Below, piece by piece: positions 1-12,350 of a stretch of DNA of 64,000 bases. The notes under the pieces are model-generated. The model was not told the DNA's origin and ran no database searches. It saw nothing but the letters and a program-made list of their open reading frames with translations. Position 1 is the first letter of the stretch. Every line of letters starts with the position of its first letter. The position numbers and the translations under genes were made by a program. The DNA is from Odobenus rosmarus divergens (taxonomy: Eukaryota; Chordata; Mammalia; Carnivora; Odobenidae): positions 204,115 through 268,114 of the forward strand of contig NW_004452115.1 in assembly GCF_000321225.1 (NCBI RefSeq). Reading direction: 5' to 3'.

Positions 1-965
1 TAGTATGGCCCTAGTAAGAGCAGCATTTGGTAAGATTGTGCTCAAGCAAATTGAGAGCCAGCTTTGAATTATTTCCCTTGCACCTAAGTGCGAGAGCTGC
101 TGGCTGAGCCTTTTGGAGGAAGTGAGATAGATTTCTTTGGTTCTCAAGGGATGAGTATGCTTTGGATAAATTCTTTCATCCTTCTTCCACCTTTAGCAAG
201 CTTCTGTTGTATCCCTTCTATGTACAAGGTGCTCTGCTAGGTGGTTGTACACATATTACACGAGGTGTAGGCATTGTCAGCCACCTTTCTCGAGAATACA
301 AGAACTGGCCCCACGTGACCCAGGTAGAAGATGACTAAGGAAACCAGAATCTCCTGATGCCAAAGAGAAACAAGTACTCTTTCCACTCTTCCATGTTGCC
401 TCCGAGTAGGGGTGTCACAGGAATGTTCACAGGTTAGATGTGTGTGGGTTGTTCCAAGTAGATCAGTCTGGATTGGAAGGTGTAGAAAGTGGAGAGGCTC
501 ATTGGGATGTCCCAGTAGAAAGTAAATGCACTGTCCTTGTAGGAAAACTACTCACTCTTCTCCCACAGGAGCTTTGGTCTATCCTATCTGAAGTTCTGCA
601 CTTAGAAACTTATTTCTTTGGGCTATTTATTTTTATAAAGAGCTCCTACAAGTCAATATGACAAAAGCCAGTAAGGTAACAGAAAAACGTGCGAAGATCA
701 CGAACAGATATTTTGCACTAGCCAAAGGACAAAGGAGATCATGGATGTAGCCCACCCCAGTCAACCTGGAATGTAGGGTGGAAAATGGATTTAGAAGAGT
801 ACATGGATGATACCCAGTGGTTCCTTTAATCCTGCAGATTCCTTCTAGAAGAGTCCTTTTATTAAACTCTCCTTAAATCCTGCCTTGTATGTACTGGGAC
901 AAGATGCATACATCCACATACAAAACATTTTTTTCCCCCCAGTAAATGTCCTGAACCTCCTTTCA
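1..965. other. Unassigned sequence, no gene seen
   Basis: I see no repeat family, exon or RNA gene that I can name here. The longest open frames are under 85 codons, overlap on both strands and have no recognisable domain, so they look like chance frames. Old, unrecognisable repeat relics cannot be excluded. Confidence 0.5.
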
Positions 966-971
966 GGTAGC

Positions 972-1747
972 TTTAAAATTTTAATCATGGTGAAATACAC
1001 ATAAAATCTGCCATGTTCACCACCTTTCAGTGTACAGTTCAGTGGCGTTAAGTACATGCATTCACCTGGTTGTGCAACCCTTCCCAGCACCCATCCACAA
1101 AATTCTTTTCATCTTGCAAAGCTGGGACTTGGTAGCTATTACATCATTCTCCATTCCTTTCTCCCTCCAGCCCCTGGTCTTTCACCATTCTACCCTCTGT
1201 ATCTGAATCTGACTCCTCTAGGTATCTCCTGTAGGTGGAATCCTATAGTAGTAACCCCTGGGTGACTAACTTGTTAGCACACTGTGTTCAAGGTTCATCC
1301 ATGTTGTAGCCAGTGTCAGAATTGCTTTCCTTTTTAAGGCTGAGTAATGTTCCATTGTATGTATATACTACATTTTGTTCATTATTCTGTTTATAGACAC
1401 ATTGTTTTCACCTTTTGGCTGTTTGGAGTAATGCTGTCATGAGCATGGGTGTGCAAACACATACTGAAAACACTGATTGCCGTTTTTTGGGTTTATACCC
1501 AGAAGTGGAATTGCTGGATTGTATGGTAATTGTTCTTAATTGTTGAGGAACCACCATACTGTTTTCCATAGTGGCCGCAATATTGACATTCCCACAAACA
1601 GTGCACGAGGGTTCAGATGTTTTTCAAATCCTTGCCAACACTTGTCTTTTTTTTTTTTTTTTTTTTTTGATAGCAGCCATCCTATCAGGTGTGGGATGGT
1701 GTCTCCTTGTGGTTTTGATTTACATTTCCCAAATGATTAGTGAAGTT
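972..1747 (-). mobile_element. L1 3' end (L1MA/L1MB-like), antisense half of a 5'-inverted L1
   Basis: Read on the minus strand, this is the end of L1 ORF2 plus the 3' UTR. On the plus strand the L1 landmarks appear in the reverse order expected: 3' UTR sequence near 1030 (gtacagttcagtggcgtt), the block around 1340-1370 (gctgagtaatgttccattg), gtttatacccagaagtgga near 1490, and gtgtctccttgtggttttga near 1700. The reading frame is destroyed by many substitutions and indels. It joins abruptly at about 1748 to an upstream part of ORF2 in the opposite orientation, the hallmark of twin priming. Confidence 0.85.
1647..1668. repeat. Poly-T run (22)
   Basis: An uninterrupted run of 22 T lies inside the antisense L1, where the family normally has a shorter T-rich stretch. 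It probably expanded after insertion and is likely to vary in length. Confidence 0.9.
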
Positions 1748-2300
1748 GAAGGAAATAACAAAGATAAGAGCAAAAATGGACAGAAAAAAACAGTAGAATG
1801 AAACTAGAGCTGGTTTTTTGAAAAGATAAACAGAATGAACAAATCTTTAGCTGGACTAAAAGACTTGGAATCAAAAATGAAAGAAGGAACATTTGAATTA
1901 ATAACACAAATACTCAGGATCATAAAAAAAACTATGAGCAATTACATGCCAATAAATTAGGTAACCTACAAGAAATGGGTAAATTTCTCAAAACATAACT
2001 TACCAAGACCTGAATCATGATGAAATAGAAAATCTGAACAGACCACCAGTAAGGAGATCGAATCAGTAACAAAATAACTCCCAACCAAGGAAAGTCCGGG
2101 ATCAGATTGCTTTACTGGTAAATTCTATCAAACATTTAGAGGGCAATTAATGCCATTCTTTCTCTAACTCTTCCAAAAAGCAGGGTATGGTACACTCCCA
2201 AACTTACTCTACATGGCCAGCATTACCCTGATACCAAACGTTATAAGAAAACTACAGGCCAGTATCCCTGATGAACATAGTTGCAAAAATTCTATGGTCC
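1748..2300 (+). mobile_element. L1 ORF2 internal segment, sense (inverted half of the 972-2300 L1)
   Basis: The plus strand matches the L1 ORF2 region leading into reverse transcriptase: aaggaaataacaaagat at 1748, gctggttttttgaaaagataaac near 1810, catgatgaaatagaaaatctgaacagacc near 2015-2045 and ggccagcattaccctgatacc near 2215. It is broken by stops and frameshifts, so no enzyme is encoded. It follows the antisense 3' part with no spacer, so both pieces most simply come from one insertion. The right edge is uncertain and may reach about 2400. Confidence 0.82.
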
Positions 2301-2399
2301 CTTTCAGTATAATATCATTATCAGAAAAAGTCAGATTAACATCCAAGAAGAATTTAAAAGCTAATTTAAATCTTCAATGTAGTCTCCTGAGCAATGCCA

Positions 2400-3215
2400 A
2401 GTGATGATCCCTTTCACAGCATACCACAAATCATCATAAAATTTGTTCTCCAGTTAGCTTATCTACACTTTCCCACAGCCCCACACCTCCCAGCCAGCAG
2501 CTGTACCCAATCTTCCTTTATTATGTCAAACTTTTCCAAAATAGTCCTGTAAATCTTTACCTGTGACATTTCCTCTGTTGTCCCCAACACCCACTGTACC
2601 TTCTCACCTACCTCTGGCTCTTCAAGACCTAGTTATTCCTCTCTGGGCACAAGCCCATCTGTGAGATAGAACCTAACTCCTGTTCTTCCTATTTCCCACA
2701 GTATTTCAAAATGAAACAAAAGAACATATGTGAAAAGTCCTCATCAATTGAAAAATGCTACAAAAGTAGTTTAGTGTAAGATTTCATAGTTTCAAGACAT
2801 ACAGTTGTCCATTCCAAGTTTTTTTTTTTTTTTACTTATAAGGGAAAACACAATAACATCCAAAACTTTAAATAAGTGTATTATGGTATCCAAAAATATA
2901 TTTTGTGATCCAAAAACACATGAAGACTCTGATACAGCTGGGCTCCTGACCAAGGGCCATGTGTTTACCACCAAGCTCAAGACATCTCCCTAGTACCTCC
3001 GGATGGTGTGCTCTAGGAAAGTGTACATCTCTAAATCCTCCTCAGGCATTTTAATCAGGGCTCTGGCTCACAGACCAAGAGAAAAATGGTCTTTCATTGA
3101 ATGTCTGAAACACTGAAATGAGGCCAATCTGTCTCAAAAGGAAAAAAGTTTTGGGGTAGTCAAGGGGACAAACGGAAGAACTTGAATTCTTATAGTAGAC
3201 ATGGAGTCTATTTTT
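2400..3215. other. Unassigned sequence with a poly-T run
   Basis: No family is recognised. A run of T near 2820-2833 is the only obvious simple repeat. Open frames here are at most about 60 codons and overlap on both strands. Confidence 0.45.
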
Positions 3216-3217
3216 CT

Positions 3218-3390
3218 AAACATATCTTAACTCATCTAAACATTACACAACCTGAAGATTCTCTATTTTACTGAAGATGAAACAGAGGCTCCAAGAGCTA
3301 AAATAATTTTTCCAAGGACATGGGGCTGGTAGATAGTAGAGTAGGATATTTAACTCGAGTCTATCTGCTCTGAAGAGCATGGTCTTAACT
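3218..3390 (-). mobile_element. MIR SINE relic
   Basis: Antisense MIR: the core pattern tattttactgaagatgaaacagaggctcc appears in pieces near 3262-3292, followed by the diverged 'ggtagatagtagag' and 'aagagcatggtctta' portions. Strongly diverged, with no target-site duplication seen. Confidence 0.65.
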
Positions 3391-3544
3391 TCTGTCCCCT
3401 ACCTGTGAGGGGAAGACGAATGGTCTCATCTTTTCCCTCCTGTCCTTTGTCCTCCTGATCCAGGAAGCCTTTTGATTCTGAGGAAGGCAGTTTACATAAT
3501 AGAGTTCTCAGGCTGAGCTTTTTCAGTGACTCCAAGTGTCTCCG

Positions 3545-3622
3545 AGCTCATAGGCATATCATGTAGCCTCTTGGATCCTCAGCTTCCTCATCTGTAAAAT
3601 GGATATAGGTTTGTGGTATAAA
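3545..3622 (+). mobile_element. MIR SINE fragment
   Basis: The block cagcttcctcatctgtaaa near 3580-3600 is the diagnostic MIR core in sense orientation, preceded by a diverged 'acctctctg' region. Confidence 0.6.
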
Positions 3623-3859
3623 ACCATAGGCCATATATATTAAGTCTATGGGTAAACCTTTGTGGTATTAAATTTTTAAATAAGGTTAGAGATAATGCTT
3701 TTAACATGTGAAAAGAATTATACTTTATTTAGATACAAAAATAGCCTCATTTTTCCTGGTTAGGTAACTAATAAAAGCCCATATCTTTAAAAATGCCAAA
3801 GGATATTTAGTTGTTTAGGAAAACATATAAATATTATGGATTTGCTAGTAATCCCAGAG

Positions 3860-4010
3860 TTTGGGTCCAGTTCCAATAATCACTGGCTATTGATTATTGG
3901 TAACTTACATAACTGCTAAACAATCTGAAAAATAAGCTCAAATGAGATTTAATGTACTAAAGCTTCCAGTCCAGAACTTGACACACAGTAGGTGCTTACT
4001 AGTGAACTTA
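3860..4010 (+). mobile_element. MIR SINE fragment, 3' half
   Basis: Order and wording fit sense MIR: a degraded 'ttacttaacctctc' region near 3905, then cacacagtaggtgcttact near 3983. Diverged. Confidence 0.5.
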
Positions 4011-4263
4011 AATGGGTAGCTTATTCCAAAAACCCAGTGATCAACCATTCCAACCTCTGGATCTAAGATTACAAATAGATGGCTATGTATTCTTAGGCAT
4101 ATAAAAAGGTCCTGTTAATCATACATCCAACTATTCTATCACACCTTTACATTTCTTGTTTCTGCCAGTGCTGTAGTCAGATCTACTAATGTTTCTATAC
4201 TAGTTCATTTTGAGAGTCTCCTACCAGTCCCCTTGTTCCACTCTGGTCCTCCTCCAAACAAGT

Positions 4264-4883
4264 TGTGGTAGGCAGTCTCCAAAATGACCCCTAATGATCT
4301 TTGTGTCCCAATATCAATGCTCTTGTATGGTCTCCGTCCACATTACATCAGAGCTGAAACCGCTTCTATCACCAGTAGACTATGATGGTGGTGACAATGT
4401 GTGACTTCCATGCTAGGTGATAAGGACATGGCAGCTTCTACCTTGGTCTCTTTAATTGCCTACACTCTGGTGCAAAGCATTTGCCATGTTTGGTTACTCA
4501 AGCAGAATGGTGGATGCGCAGGTGTACAGGAACAGAAGCCTTCCATGGACAGCCAGTGCCAACTTGCCAGCCATGGGAGTGAGTAGAATAACCAGTCCTT
4601 CCATTTTCCTGAGACTTTCCTGGATGTAGCCCTGGAAGGTCTACATCCTTGGAAACCCCTCCATCCCATGCAAAGCAGAATGGTTGCTTTACCCTATGTG
4701 TGAGTCCCCTTGGAAGTAGGTCCTGCAGCCTCCGCTGACCTCTTCTTGAACCTCCTGAGAAACTCTGAGACAGAACTGCCTGGCCAAGCCACTTCCGAAT
4801 TTCTGATCCTCTAACTGTGAGAGATGATAAATATTTATTTTATGCCACTAGGTATTGGAGTGTTATGCAGAAATAAACTAATA
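4264..4883 (+). mobile_element. MLT1-type LTR (ERVL-MaLR), near full length
   Basis: It starts with the MLT1-like terminus tgtggtaggcagtctcc and ends with the family's 3' region: cctgagaaactctgagacag near 4755, ctgtgagagatgataaat near 4816 and a degraded gcagaaataaactaata end. A direct repeat aacaagt flanks it (4257-4263 and 4884-4890), which fits a target-site duplication. This is a solo LTR of an old endogenous retrovirus-like element. No internal region or gene is present. Confidence 0.75.
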
Positions 4884-4890
4884 AACAAGT

Positions 4891-6860
4891 CTCATTTTTG
4901 GAACAAGATGAATATAAATCAAGTCCATTAACTATCATTGGGCATTGCACAGAGGCCAACAGGGTACTGGGGCTGAAAGGTATTCAGTTTCACTTGTTCT
5001 GAAATTTCATATTGTGGCCCTTCTTACAAAATACTGTTAACAGCAGCCTTTCATTCCATTAAAATAAAATCCTTGAACACACACAGTTTACTTGGGTGTG
5101 AGGGGGATTACAGTACTAGAGCATATAATTTCTTCTATCTAGGAGTCCGATTTTGCAGAGATGGGAGTTCTCTGAGACCTTCTCTGGCCTTAACTAAGTC
5201 TTGGAAGATGGAGGAGTTAGATGGATGGCATCCCAGTTTGGGGGGACAGCACGAATACAAGGGGGAAGATGAAAAATGAGACTGAGTGCCTGGAAACTGG
5301 GAGGCGGGCAATGCACAGAAGTGTGGTGCGGCAGGATCTGCACCTAGCAACTGCCAAACATTGTGTTCTCACACACTGACCCCTGATTTCTCTGGCGACT
5401 GGTAGCCTTTCCTTTAGCTGCTATCGGGAACAATTTTTTAGTGTGTATGTGCATGTATGTATGAGAACCGTACACATTTGTGGCTTATTTGAGTCTTGCC
5501 TAAGTAGCTGACCCTCAGGCCTCTGTTTGATCATGATTTTTACATTGTACAGCAGCTCAGACATCCTGAGGGTGTGCTATAGAAACTGCAAAGATGAAAA
5601 TGGAAAAAAGATATGCTTGGCTCATAGGCCAGACTAGATTTCATAATGGGTATTGAAACCAGGTCCCAATCAAGTGGTCCGGTCTCCAGGCCAGGCGATG
5701 AGATGCTGACTTGTGCTCTGTTGCAGTACAAATAAACACGAGAGCTTGCTTGCATTGCATCTTCTCGATGCCTGCACAGTGTTCTCGTAACAACTGCTCT
5801 CCCTCACCCATGCACGTGTGTACACACCCCACCATATCCCACATCCACACACACATTCTGAAAAGGACTCAGACTGATTGTTGACAAGTTTGTCTTGATC
5901 CTGCTGGATTCCGGTATACAGGAAGTAAAGGTGGGGAAGGGAGAGAAGGAAACTTATAATTGATTTAGCACCAACTCTGTTCTAAGACAACTCTAGGTGC
6001 CTTGTGCATATTGTCTCAAGCTCCCCTGTTCTTACAATTGCAAGTCCCAGTGTGTAGTGGAATGAAGTACATTTCGAATGGTCATCCTGTTACTAATGAA
6101 CTCTGTGGCCCTGGGTGGGTACATGGTAGAAACAGGAAGCAGCTTTCTTGGAGGTGAAAATTTAATACATGTAAAGGGTTGTTACCCACATACATTCTTT
6201 GCAGATGCACGCTCATGGTAGAATCACATTATATTGATTTAGGTCTATATCCAGTGTTAGATAGTGATAACCTTTTAACTCCCTGCTGCATTAAAAAAAA
6301 AAAAAAAAAACAAAAAACCAAAACAACCTGTTTCTTAACCCATGTTAAATCTCCAGCTTAAAAACAAAACTACTTCATTGCCAACCATCTGCTTCAACCA
6401 AAAAGAGGCTAACAAATGCAGTCTTTTAGCTAGAACTAAATCTGTGTTCTCACCAGGTGAAAGGGAATGAGATAAGCAACTAGCAGTTTCTACCACAGTG
6501 GATAAGGTTAAAGATCCTTTCAACAATAAAGCTTAGTATTTTGTAACCTTTCAGGAGTAAAACATGGTGTGCTAAAAGTTGCTATTTCTAGTAGTGAGCA
6601 TGTGGCTGGTACCAAAGAAAACATTTTTGGAGAACTTGAGGAATTGGTCTATGGAATGAACATGTGTGTTCGTGGATGTGGATTTCTCCTAGAATGGCCA
6701 CTGCATAAACGTCTTCCTGCTATCCAGAGTGACAGTCCTCTCCTTACAGAGCTGTCATGAGCCAGTCTATGCCACCCAATCTTATTCCTGTATGTAAAAA
6801 CACACAGAGTAAGCACTGTAGTATAAATGCCTTAAGATCGCCTAAGCTGGGACTCCCATG
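4891..6860. other. Mostly unassigned, with a MIR-like trace and a poly-A run
   Basis: No gene or clear element edge is visible. About 5945-6030 has MIR-like wording (ctaggtgccttgtgcatatt) too short to call firmly. A run of 18 A lies at 6293-6310. The TG-rich stretch near 5440-5465 is a short degenerate microsatellite. Confidence 0.45.
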
Positions 6861-6864
6861 AGGA

Positions 6865-6955
6865 CTGACCTGGTGGTGTGCACCACTCTGCCCTTCTGCC
6901 TAGCAAGGTCCCTGGCAAGTAGTGAGTGCTCAACAAGTATCTGTTGAATTAAATG
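6865..6955 (+). mobile_element. L2 LINE 3'-end fragment
   Basis: Sense L2 3' end: ccctggcaagtagtgagtgc followed by tcaacaagtatctgttgaat near 6930-6950, a diverged form of the L2 terminal sequence. MIR shares this ending, so MIR is the alternative. Confidence 0.5.
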
Positions 6956-6959
6956 TCCA

Positions 6960-8300
6960 TTTTGTCTCCTGAACTAGGTTTCTTGTTATCATCCAAAGCC
7001 ATGTACTCAGGGAGTAAGCAAACGAATGAATGAGGGTGAAAACTACATGAACAAGGAAGTAAACAAAACCAACAAATCCCCTTTGATGTTTGAATCATCC
7101 TAACTTCACAGATACTGACCCTCAGAAAAGTGAGTTTTCTCTAACAAATGCTCTAAACTGGCAAGCGATGGGATTAAGATTTAAACCCAAGAATGATAGG
7201 CTTTAAATATCATGCCCTTGACTCTGAAGACCTTGTTTTTGGTTTTTTTGGCTGAGTTCTTAAGACACTAAAACATGGATTCTAAATATGTTTTTTTTTC
7301 TTTGTAAGAACATGTCATAAGTTTAAAAGCCCCTTGACTAGTCTAATATTTGCTCAACTTCCTGTATCTGCCTTGGGAAGCTTTCCAGCTAGAAAGGGAG
7401 TTGAAAATCTTTTGTAGAGTAAGGCTATTTAGTTTTGGAAAGATGCAATTAACAGAATGTTACACTCTTCTTGCAATTGCCCCAGCATGTCCCCCCTCCC
7501 CCCAGGAACAACTAGTGCAGCAATTAGTAGGGTTGAAGGATCTATCCTTACACTCTAGAGCCCAGGGGCAATGGAGTGATTTTCTGCAAGAGCACAGATG
7601 ATTCCTTTATGCTTGTCCTGTGAGCCAAGCAGACAGACCATTCACAATATCAAGTTCAGGAGCCCTTACAGTGACCTCTGAGTGCCAAGGTCAACACAGG
7701 CTTGCTCCCTGTGAATGCATTTATTATGATGGGTGCTGCAATTTACAAGGTCTCTCAAAGGTCCTGATTTCAGAGCGTGTGTCTCTGCCATCCTTGGAAC
7801 TCATGGTCCTTCAGCATCATTAAGGATCCCAGGATAGCCAAAATATAATGGGTTGCTGGGAAGCTTAGACTATGAGGCCATCTGGAATGAGTTTGGAGCC
7901 AGGACCCACCTGTGATGCATTAGGCCCCAACCCCAGAACTGGCTTGGAGGAGAGGAGCTGCTGGGGCCTGCTCACTGAGGAACCTGGGGGAGTGTAATTG
8001 GAGAAGGGTGATTTTGGAGCACACAACTTGCCAGGATCTTTGTGTCTCCCGAGAGCGTGCAGGCAGGCTGTCTGCCGAAAGGGTTTAAATTTTCCACATT
8101 GTGGAAGGAGAAAATGGCTACACATAGGTTTGCCTTTTCCCAGACAATCTGGTGAGAGAATTGCCTCTAAAACACACCACTGAGTGAAAGGCGGTGGAGC
8201 CTGGCATGTAGGACCTGAGGATTGAAGGTCAAGTAGCCGAAGTTCTTGGCTCTGACTCTAGGGTGATCTGTCCCTCAGTTTCCTCATCTGGTTTAGAATA
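6960..8300. other. Unassigned sequence with one MIR trace
   Basis: No gene is recognised. A short MIR core trace (ccctcagtttcctcatctg) sits at about 8271-8290, immediately left of the MaLR LTR. The open frames at 7350-7601 and 7865-8125 have no recognisable domain. Confidence 0.45.
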
Positions 8301-8305
8301 ACCAG

Positions 8306-8576
8306 TGTCTTAGTCTGCTCCGGCTGCTATAACAAATACTATAGGCCGAGTGACAAACGACAGATGTTTACTTCTCATAGTTCTAGAGGCTGGGAAGCCT
8401 AAGAGCAAGGTGCTGGCTGATTTGGTTCCCGGTGAGAACCTGCTTCCTGGCTTACAGATGGCTGCCTTCTTGCTGTGTCTTCAAATGCGATTATGAGGGT
8501 AGGGGTGGGAGAGAGACCTCTAGTCTCACTGATCTTATCAAGGAGGCCCCACTTTTATGACCTCATCTAATCATAA
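8306..8576 (-). mobile_element. MaLR LTR (MST-like), antisense, truncated
   Basis: It begins tgtcttagtctgctccggct, the reverse complement of a MaLR LTR 3' end. It continues through 'tagttctagaggctggga' near 8380 and 'ttatgacctcatctaat' near 8555, then stops, so the LTR 5' part is missing. It is the same family as 17312-17682 and 38054-38334. Confidence 0.75.
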
Positions 8577-8886
8577 GGGGAGAAAAAAACTGCAAATAGC
8601 TAAATAATGCCAGTTTTCTATCTGTATGCTATTGCCAATAGAAATCATTTGAAGCTCCTATTTCTAATTGGATAAATACATATTCTGTGCTAGAACCAAA
8701 TAACACTGAGAATACCTACACTCTTGAAACATCTAAATTTGGTACAAATAATCATAGACCACCTATAGGGTGAATTTTATCTTCTAAAAATATCTCCAAT
8801 ATTTTCAAAGTGGGGGCAAATGATAGTACCCATAAAAATATTTGGACTACATTTTAATATACACAAAAATAACAATTGTAAATCTC

Positions 8887-9077
8887 GGGGTGCCTGGGTG
8901 GCTCAGTCGGTTAAGCCTGCAACTCTTGATTTCAGCTCAGGTCATGATCTCAGGGTGGTGAGATCAAGCCCTGTGTCAGGCTCCACGCTGGGTGGGAAGC
9001 CTCCTTAAGATTCTCTCTGCCCCCCCGTACCCCTCATCCCTGGGCTCCAAAAAAAAAAAAAACACAACAAAAAAATG
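8887..9077 (+). mobile_element. CAN SINE (tRNA-derived carnivore SINE)
   Basis: Sense copy with the head gcctgggtggctcagtcgg at about 8892, a tRNA-like promoter region, a 'gtcatgatctcaggg' block near 8941, a CT-rich body and an A-rich tail at about 9050-9077 with C interruptions. I saw no clean target-site duplication. Divergence and the interrupted tail suggest an older copy than those at 15159 and 63018. Confidence 0.9.
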
Positions 9078-12000
9078 AAAATGCTAACTAGAGCATTATG
9101 TAAAATGCAGTGCAAGCCAAAGGAGGCAGCAATTAAATCTGGCTGGGGGATCAGCAGAGGTGACCTTGAACTGGAGCTTCTGGGATTTCCACAGAGGAGA
9201 CAAGGTGTTTAGGACAGGGTAGGAGAAAAGGCAGAGAAAATGCACCATACAGCCGGTGCCCACAAAATCAAGTGTTGGGTGGAGAAATGTGTTGTTCAGA
9301 CATTTCTTAGGGAAAAAAAAAAAAAATCACATGAGAACCAGCAATAATTGACAGGCATGGTGTTGTCCAAGCAGTTGTTCCCAGGATCCTGAAAGGGAGA
9401 TCCAGAGCAAGGATATGTATATCTGACCTTCACTTTACCCTGCTGGAAAGTCCATAAGAAAGATCTGGATGGGAAGTGATGATGATCAGCAGACACGGTG
9501 CTACAGGCATCCTGCAGGCCGCCTTAAAACTGCACAGACAACAGCGGTATTGGGAAATAGAAGTTTTTATTCCGTTTAGGATAAAACACTCCTGTACCTT
9601 TCTTCTCTATCCCATCGCCTCCAAAAAGTGATCTAATCTATCTTGCCCCAACTGGACCACTTACTAGCATATATTAGTCCAATAACTGGCTCTTCTTGGG
9701 ACAGAAAATATTTTAAAGAGTGCTAAAAATCTGAAATTCAAAGAAGGGACTCGTTTCTCTTTATCTGCTCTATTCCCTGGAGCATGAGATAAATGTGTGA
9801 CACGAGAAGAGCAGAATTCTTAAACTTTGGCTTTTTCCTGGCATTAACAAAAGGTTTCTATACTTTCACGCACTAATACTTGAAAAATAAGGTTTATAAT
9901 TGGAGGTTCTTAAATGCCTTTCTAAAGTATTTGTATTTTCATATTGCCTATAGTGTCAAATTCAAAGATTTATCATGAGTAGCATCATTCAATTTATGTC
10001 TTTGATAGCAATATGAATAATTGGAGAAGGGGCATTACCACAAGTCGTTAATCAGGAAAGTGATTAAAAAGTCACTGTAATAATTCAGCATTATTCACCT
10101 CTGTCAAGGCAGTGGAGTACCAGACTCTTCGGAAAGTCAAATAGGAACAGATAGTAATTGGTATGGAATGCCACGGGAAGGGTAGAGTCAAGGATGGTAG
10201 AGCAACTTCTAACTGGCTTATATGGGTGGATAGTGGTAAAAATATCAATAGACTATTTAGAGGGAAAAGAGAGGTGGGTCTGGGGATGAAGAGGTATTAT
10301 GGATTTTGTTTGCACCAAACTGAGCTTAGACCTGGTGGACCTCCAAATTGGAACTATCCAGCAGATATTTAAGTACATGGATCTAAAGCTCATAGGCGTG
10401 ATCAGAATACTGGTTAGAGCCACATGAGAAGGAGAAGTATCTCCTTTATTCTATCAACTGCTAAAACTTAGAGCTTTTCATCCAGAAATCTGGCCGGCAT
10501 CCTAGAGAAAATTTGGTCGTTGGTCGGACATTATCTTCAGATGCCCAAAAGAGAAGAAAATGTGAAAATGCCAGTAAAAGAAGGTCTAAGCCTTGTTCTT
10601 ACAAGACTTTACTCATTAGTTAGCTGTCCTTAACTTTGCAAAACCTTGTATTAATGCATGTCTGTTCTTTCTCTTGATAAAGGCAATTATATTTTAATGC
10701 ATTAAGTTGGAATACTGCCCCAAAATGCAGGCAATGATGTGCAACTCTAACTGAAAATATGCAGCACCCACTTGGCCAAAAACAACCCTGCCAGGGACCA
10801 CCCATTCACAGCAAGAGTTCTGTGTGGTGCATGTTCTGCTCCACCCATTGCCCCAGTGATCTAGGGAGAGGATGCACCAGGTCAGGTGGAAACCTGGACA
10901 TTATTTAGGGAGGTGAGGAGGAAAAACAGGATGTGTCATGTGGAGATTGAAACACAAGGATGGAATTTGGAAACTCCAGACTCTGCTTTGTTCTTGGCCA
11001 GACTTAAAGGAGTGGCCAATTCCCTTAGCCACGGCTCCTTCAACATCTCCTGCCACTGTAGGGGCTGCCCCTGGCAGGGGCTGGCTTTTGCTGAGCCAAC
11101 ATTTAAAGAATACATTTGAGTAACATCAGGGTAGTTTTAGGTGCTTGGAATATTAGCTAAGGTTCTTTGGGTTGCAAACCAACTAGCAGTGGCTTAGGTT
11201 TAAAGGCAGCTTTTTCCTTTTTTTTTTTTTTAAGAATTCTGGGATATCCAACGGAATCCAAGAGAAATTAAGTAGCAGAATGGGGTAAGAACAAGGATTT
11301 TTCCAGGGACCAGTAGGACTTCCTAGACCTTTTCTGGAAGCTCTTCAGTGAAACTGGCTCCCAATTTCTAGACTCCAGGCCTTGGGTGAAATTCTCAAAG
11401 GAGAGAATTTGGCACATTTTGACCAGCTATCAGTATGGCTTTCCATGGCCCTAAACTGTGGATCTGTAACCTCTTCTGTAGCATAGAAAATTGCCTGGGC
11501 AAACATTCTATTCAGTGTCTACTACACTGGAGTAGCGGCAACAGTTGGAGTGCTCAGGATCAAGACTTATTAGTCCCATTATCCCATGACAACAAACAAA
11601 ATTACAGTGATAAAAACTTACTTTTCACTCACAGTATGTGCTGGCTTCAGATAGGCTGTGGTTCCATTCTGGGTCATGTTTTGGGTCAGCTGAAACTTTG
11701 CTCTTCATGTCTTTTTATTCTGGAATTCAGGCTGAAGAAGCAGACCCTATCTGGGACATGCCATTCTTAATGCATGCAGAATAGCTCTTCAAGTTTCTGC
11801 ATGAACAGGAGTATGTCCTTTTCTCTCACATTCCGTTGGCTAAACGAAATCACAGGGCCATGTGTGATGTCTGTGTTGCAGGGAATTACACTCCTCCCCT
11901 AGGGAAGCATTGCATATCCATGGCGACAGATCTGTATAATCCTACATATGTGTAATCCCTTACTAGGAAGGGGGTGAGTGGGTACAAGAATTCCATCTAC

Positions 12001-12254
12001 CTTAAGTGATTGAGGTCTTCAATATCAATCAGTCTAGCTGCAGAGCTGGTACACAAGATGTGACCTGATCACTAAAATAAGCCACCTTCCTGGCCTATGC
12101 CCAGCTCTCCCAATGCTCCCATTGTTGTGTCTGGTTGCACTACATGTTACTGACAAGATAACCTATCTGGTAGCCCTATTTATCTCCACTATGCGCATTA
12201 GACCAGACTGACCCACCCCTGTAACACAAGTGGCAGCTAATAAAAGGAAATGTC
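9078..12254. other. Long stretch without a recognised gene or element
   Basis: About 3.2 kb with no family I can name. It holds a 14-A run near 9310-9326 and a T run near 11218-11232. The stretch 11160-11960 is suspicious for an old interspersed repeat (gttgcaaaccaactagcagt near 11173), but I cannot assign it. A 111-codon open frame at 11435-11770 lies in that stretch, has no recognisable domain and is probably chance. Confidence 0.45.
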
Positions 12255-12350
12255 AAGTAGGTTGATCACATTGTTTAAATGGTCTATATCTTTACTGGCT
12301 TTCTGTTTAGTTGCTATATCAATTATCGAGAGATGAGTATTGGAATCTCT
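12255..12350 (-). mobile_element. Ancient L1 ORF2 fragment, antisense, left piece
   Basis: The plus strand reads 'tttaaatggtctatatc' near 12275 and 'ggctttctgtttagttgcta' near 12297, the reverse complement of an L1 ORF2 stretch. The family sequence resumes at 12811, on the far side of an inserted LTR-like element, so the two pieces are one L1. Confidence 0.75.
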
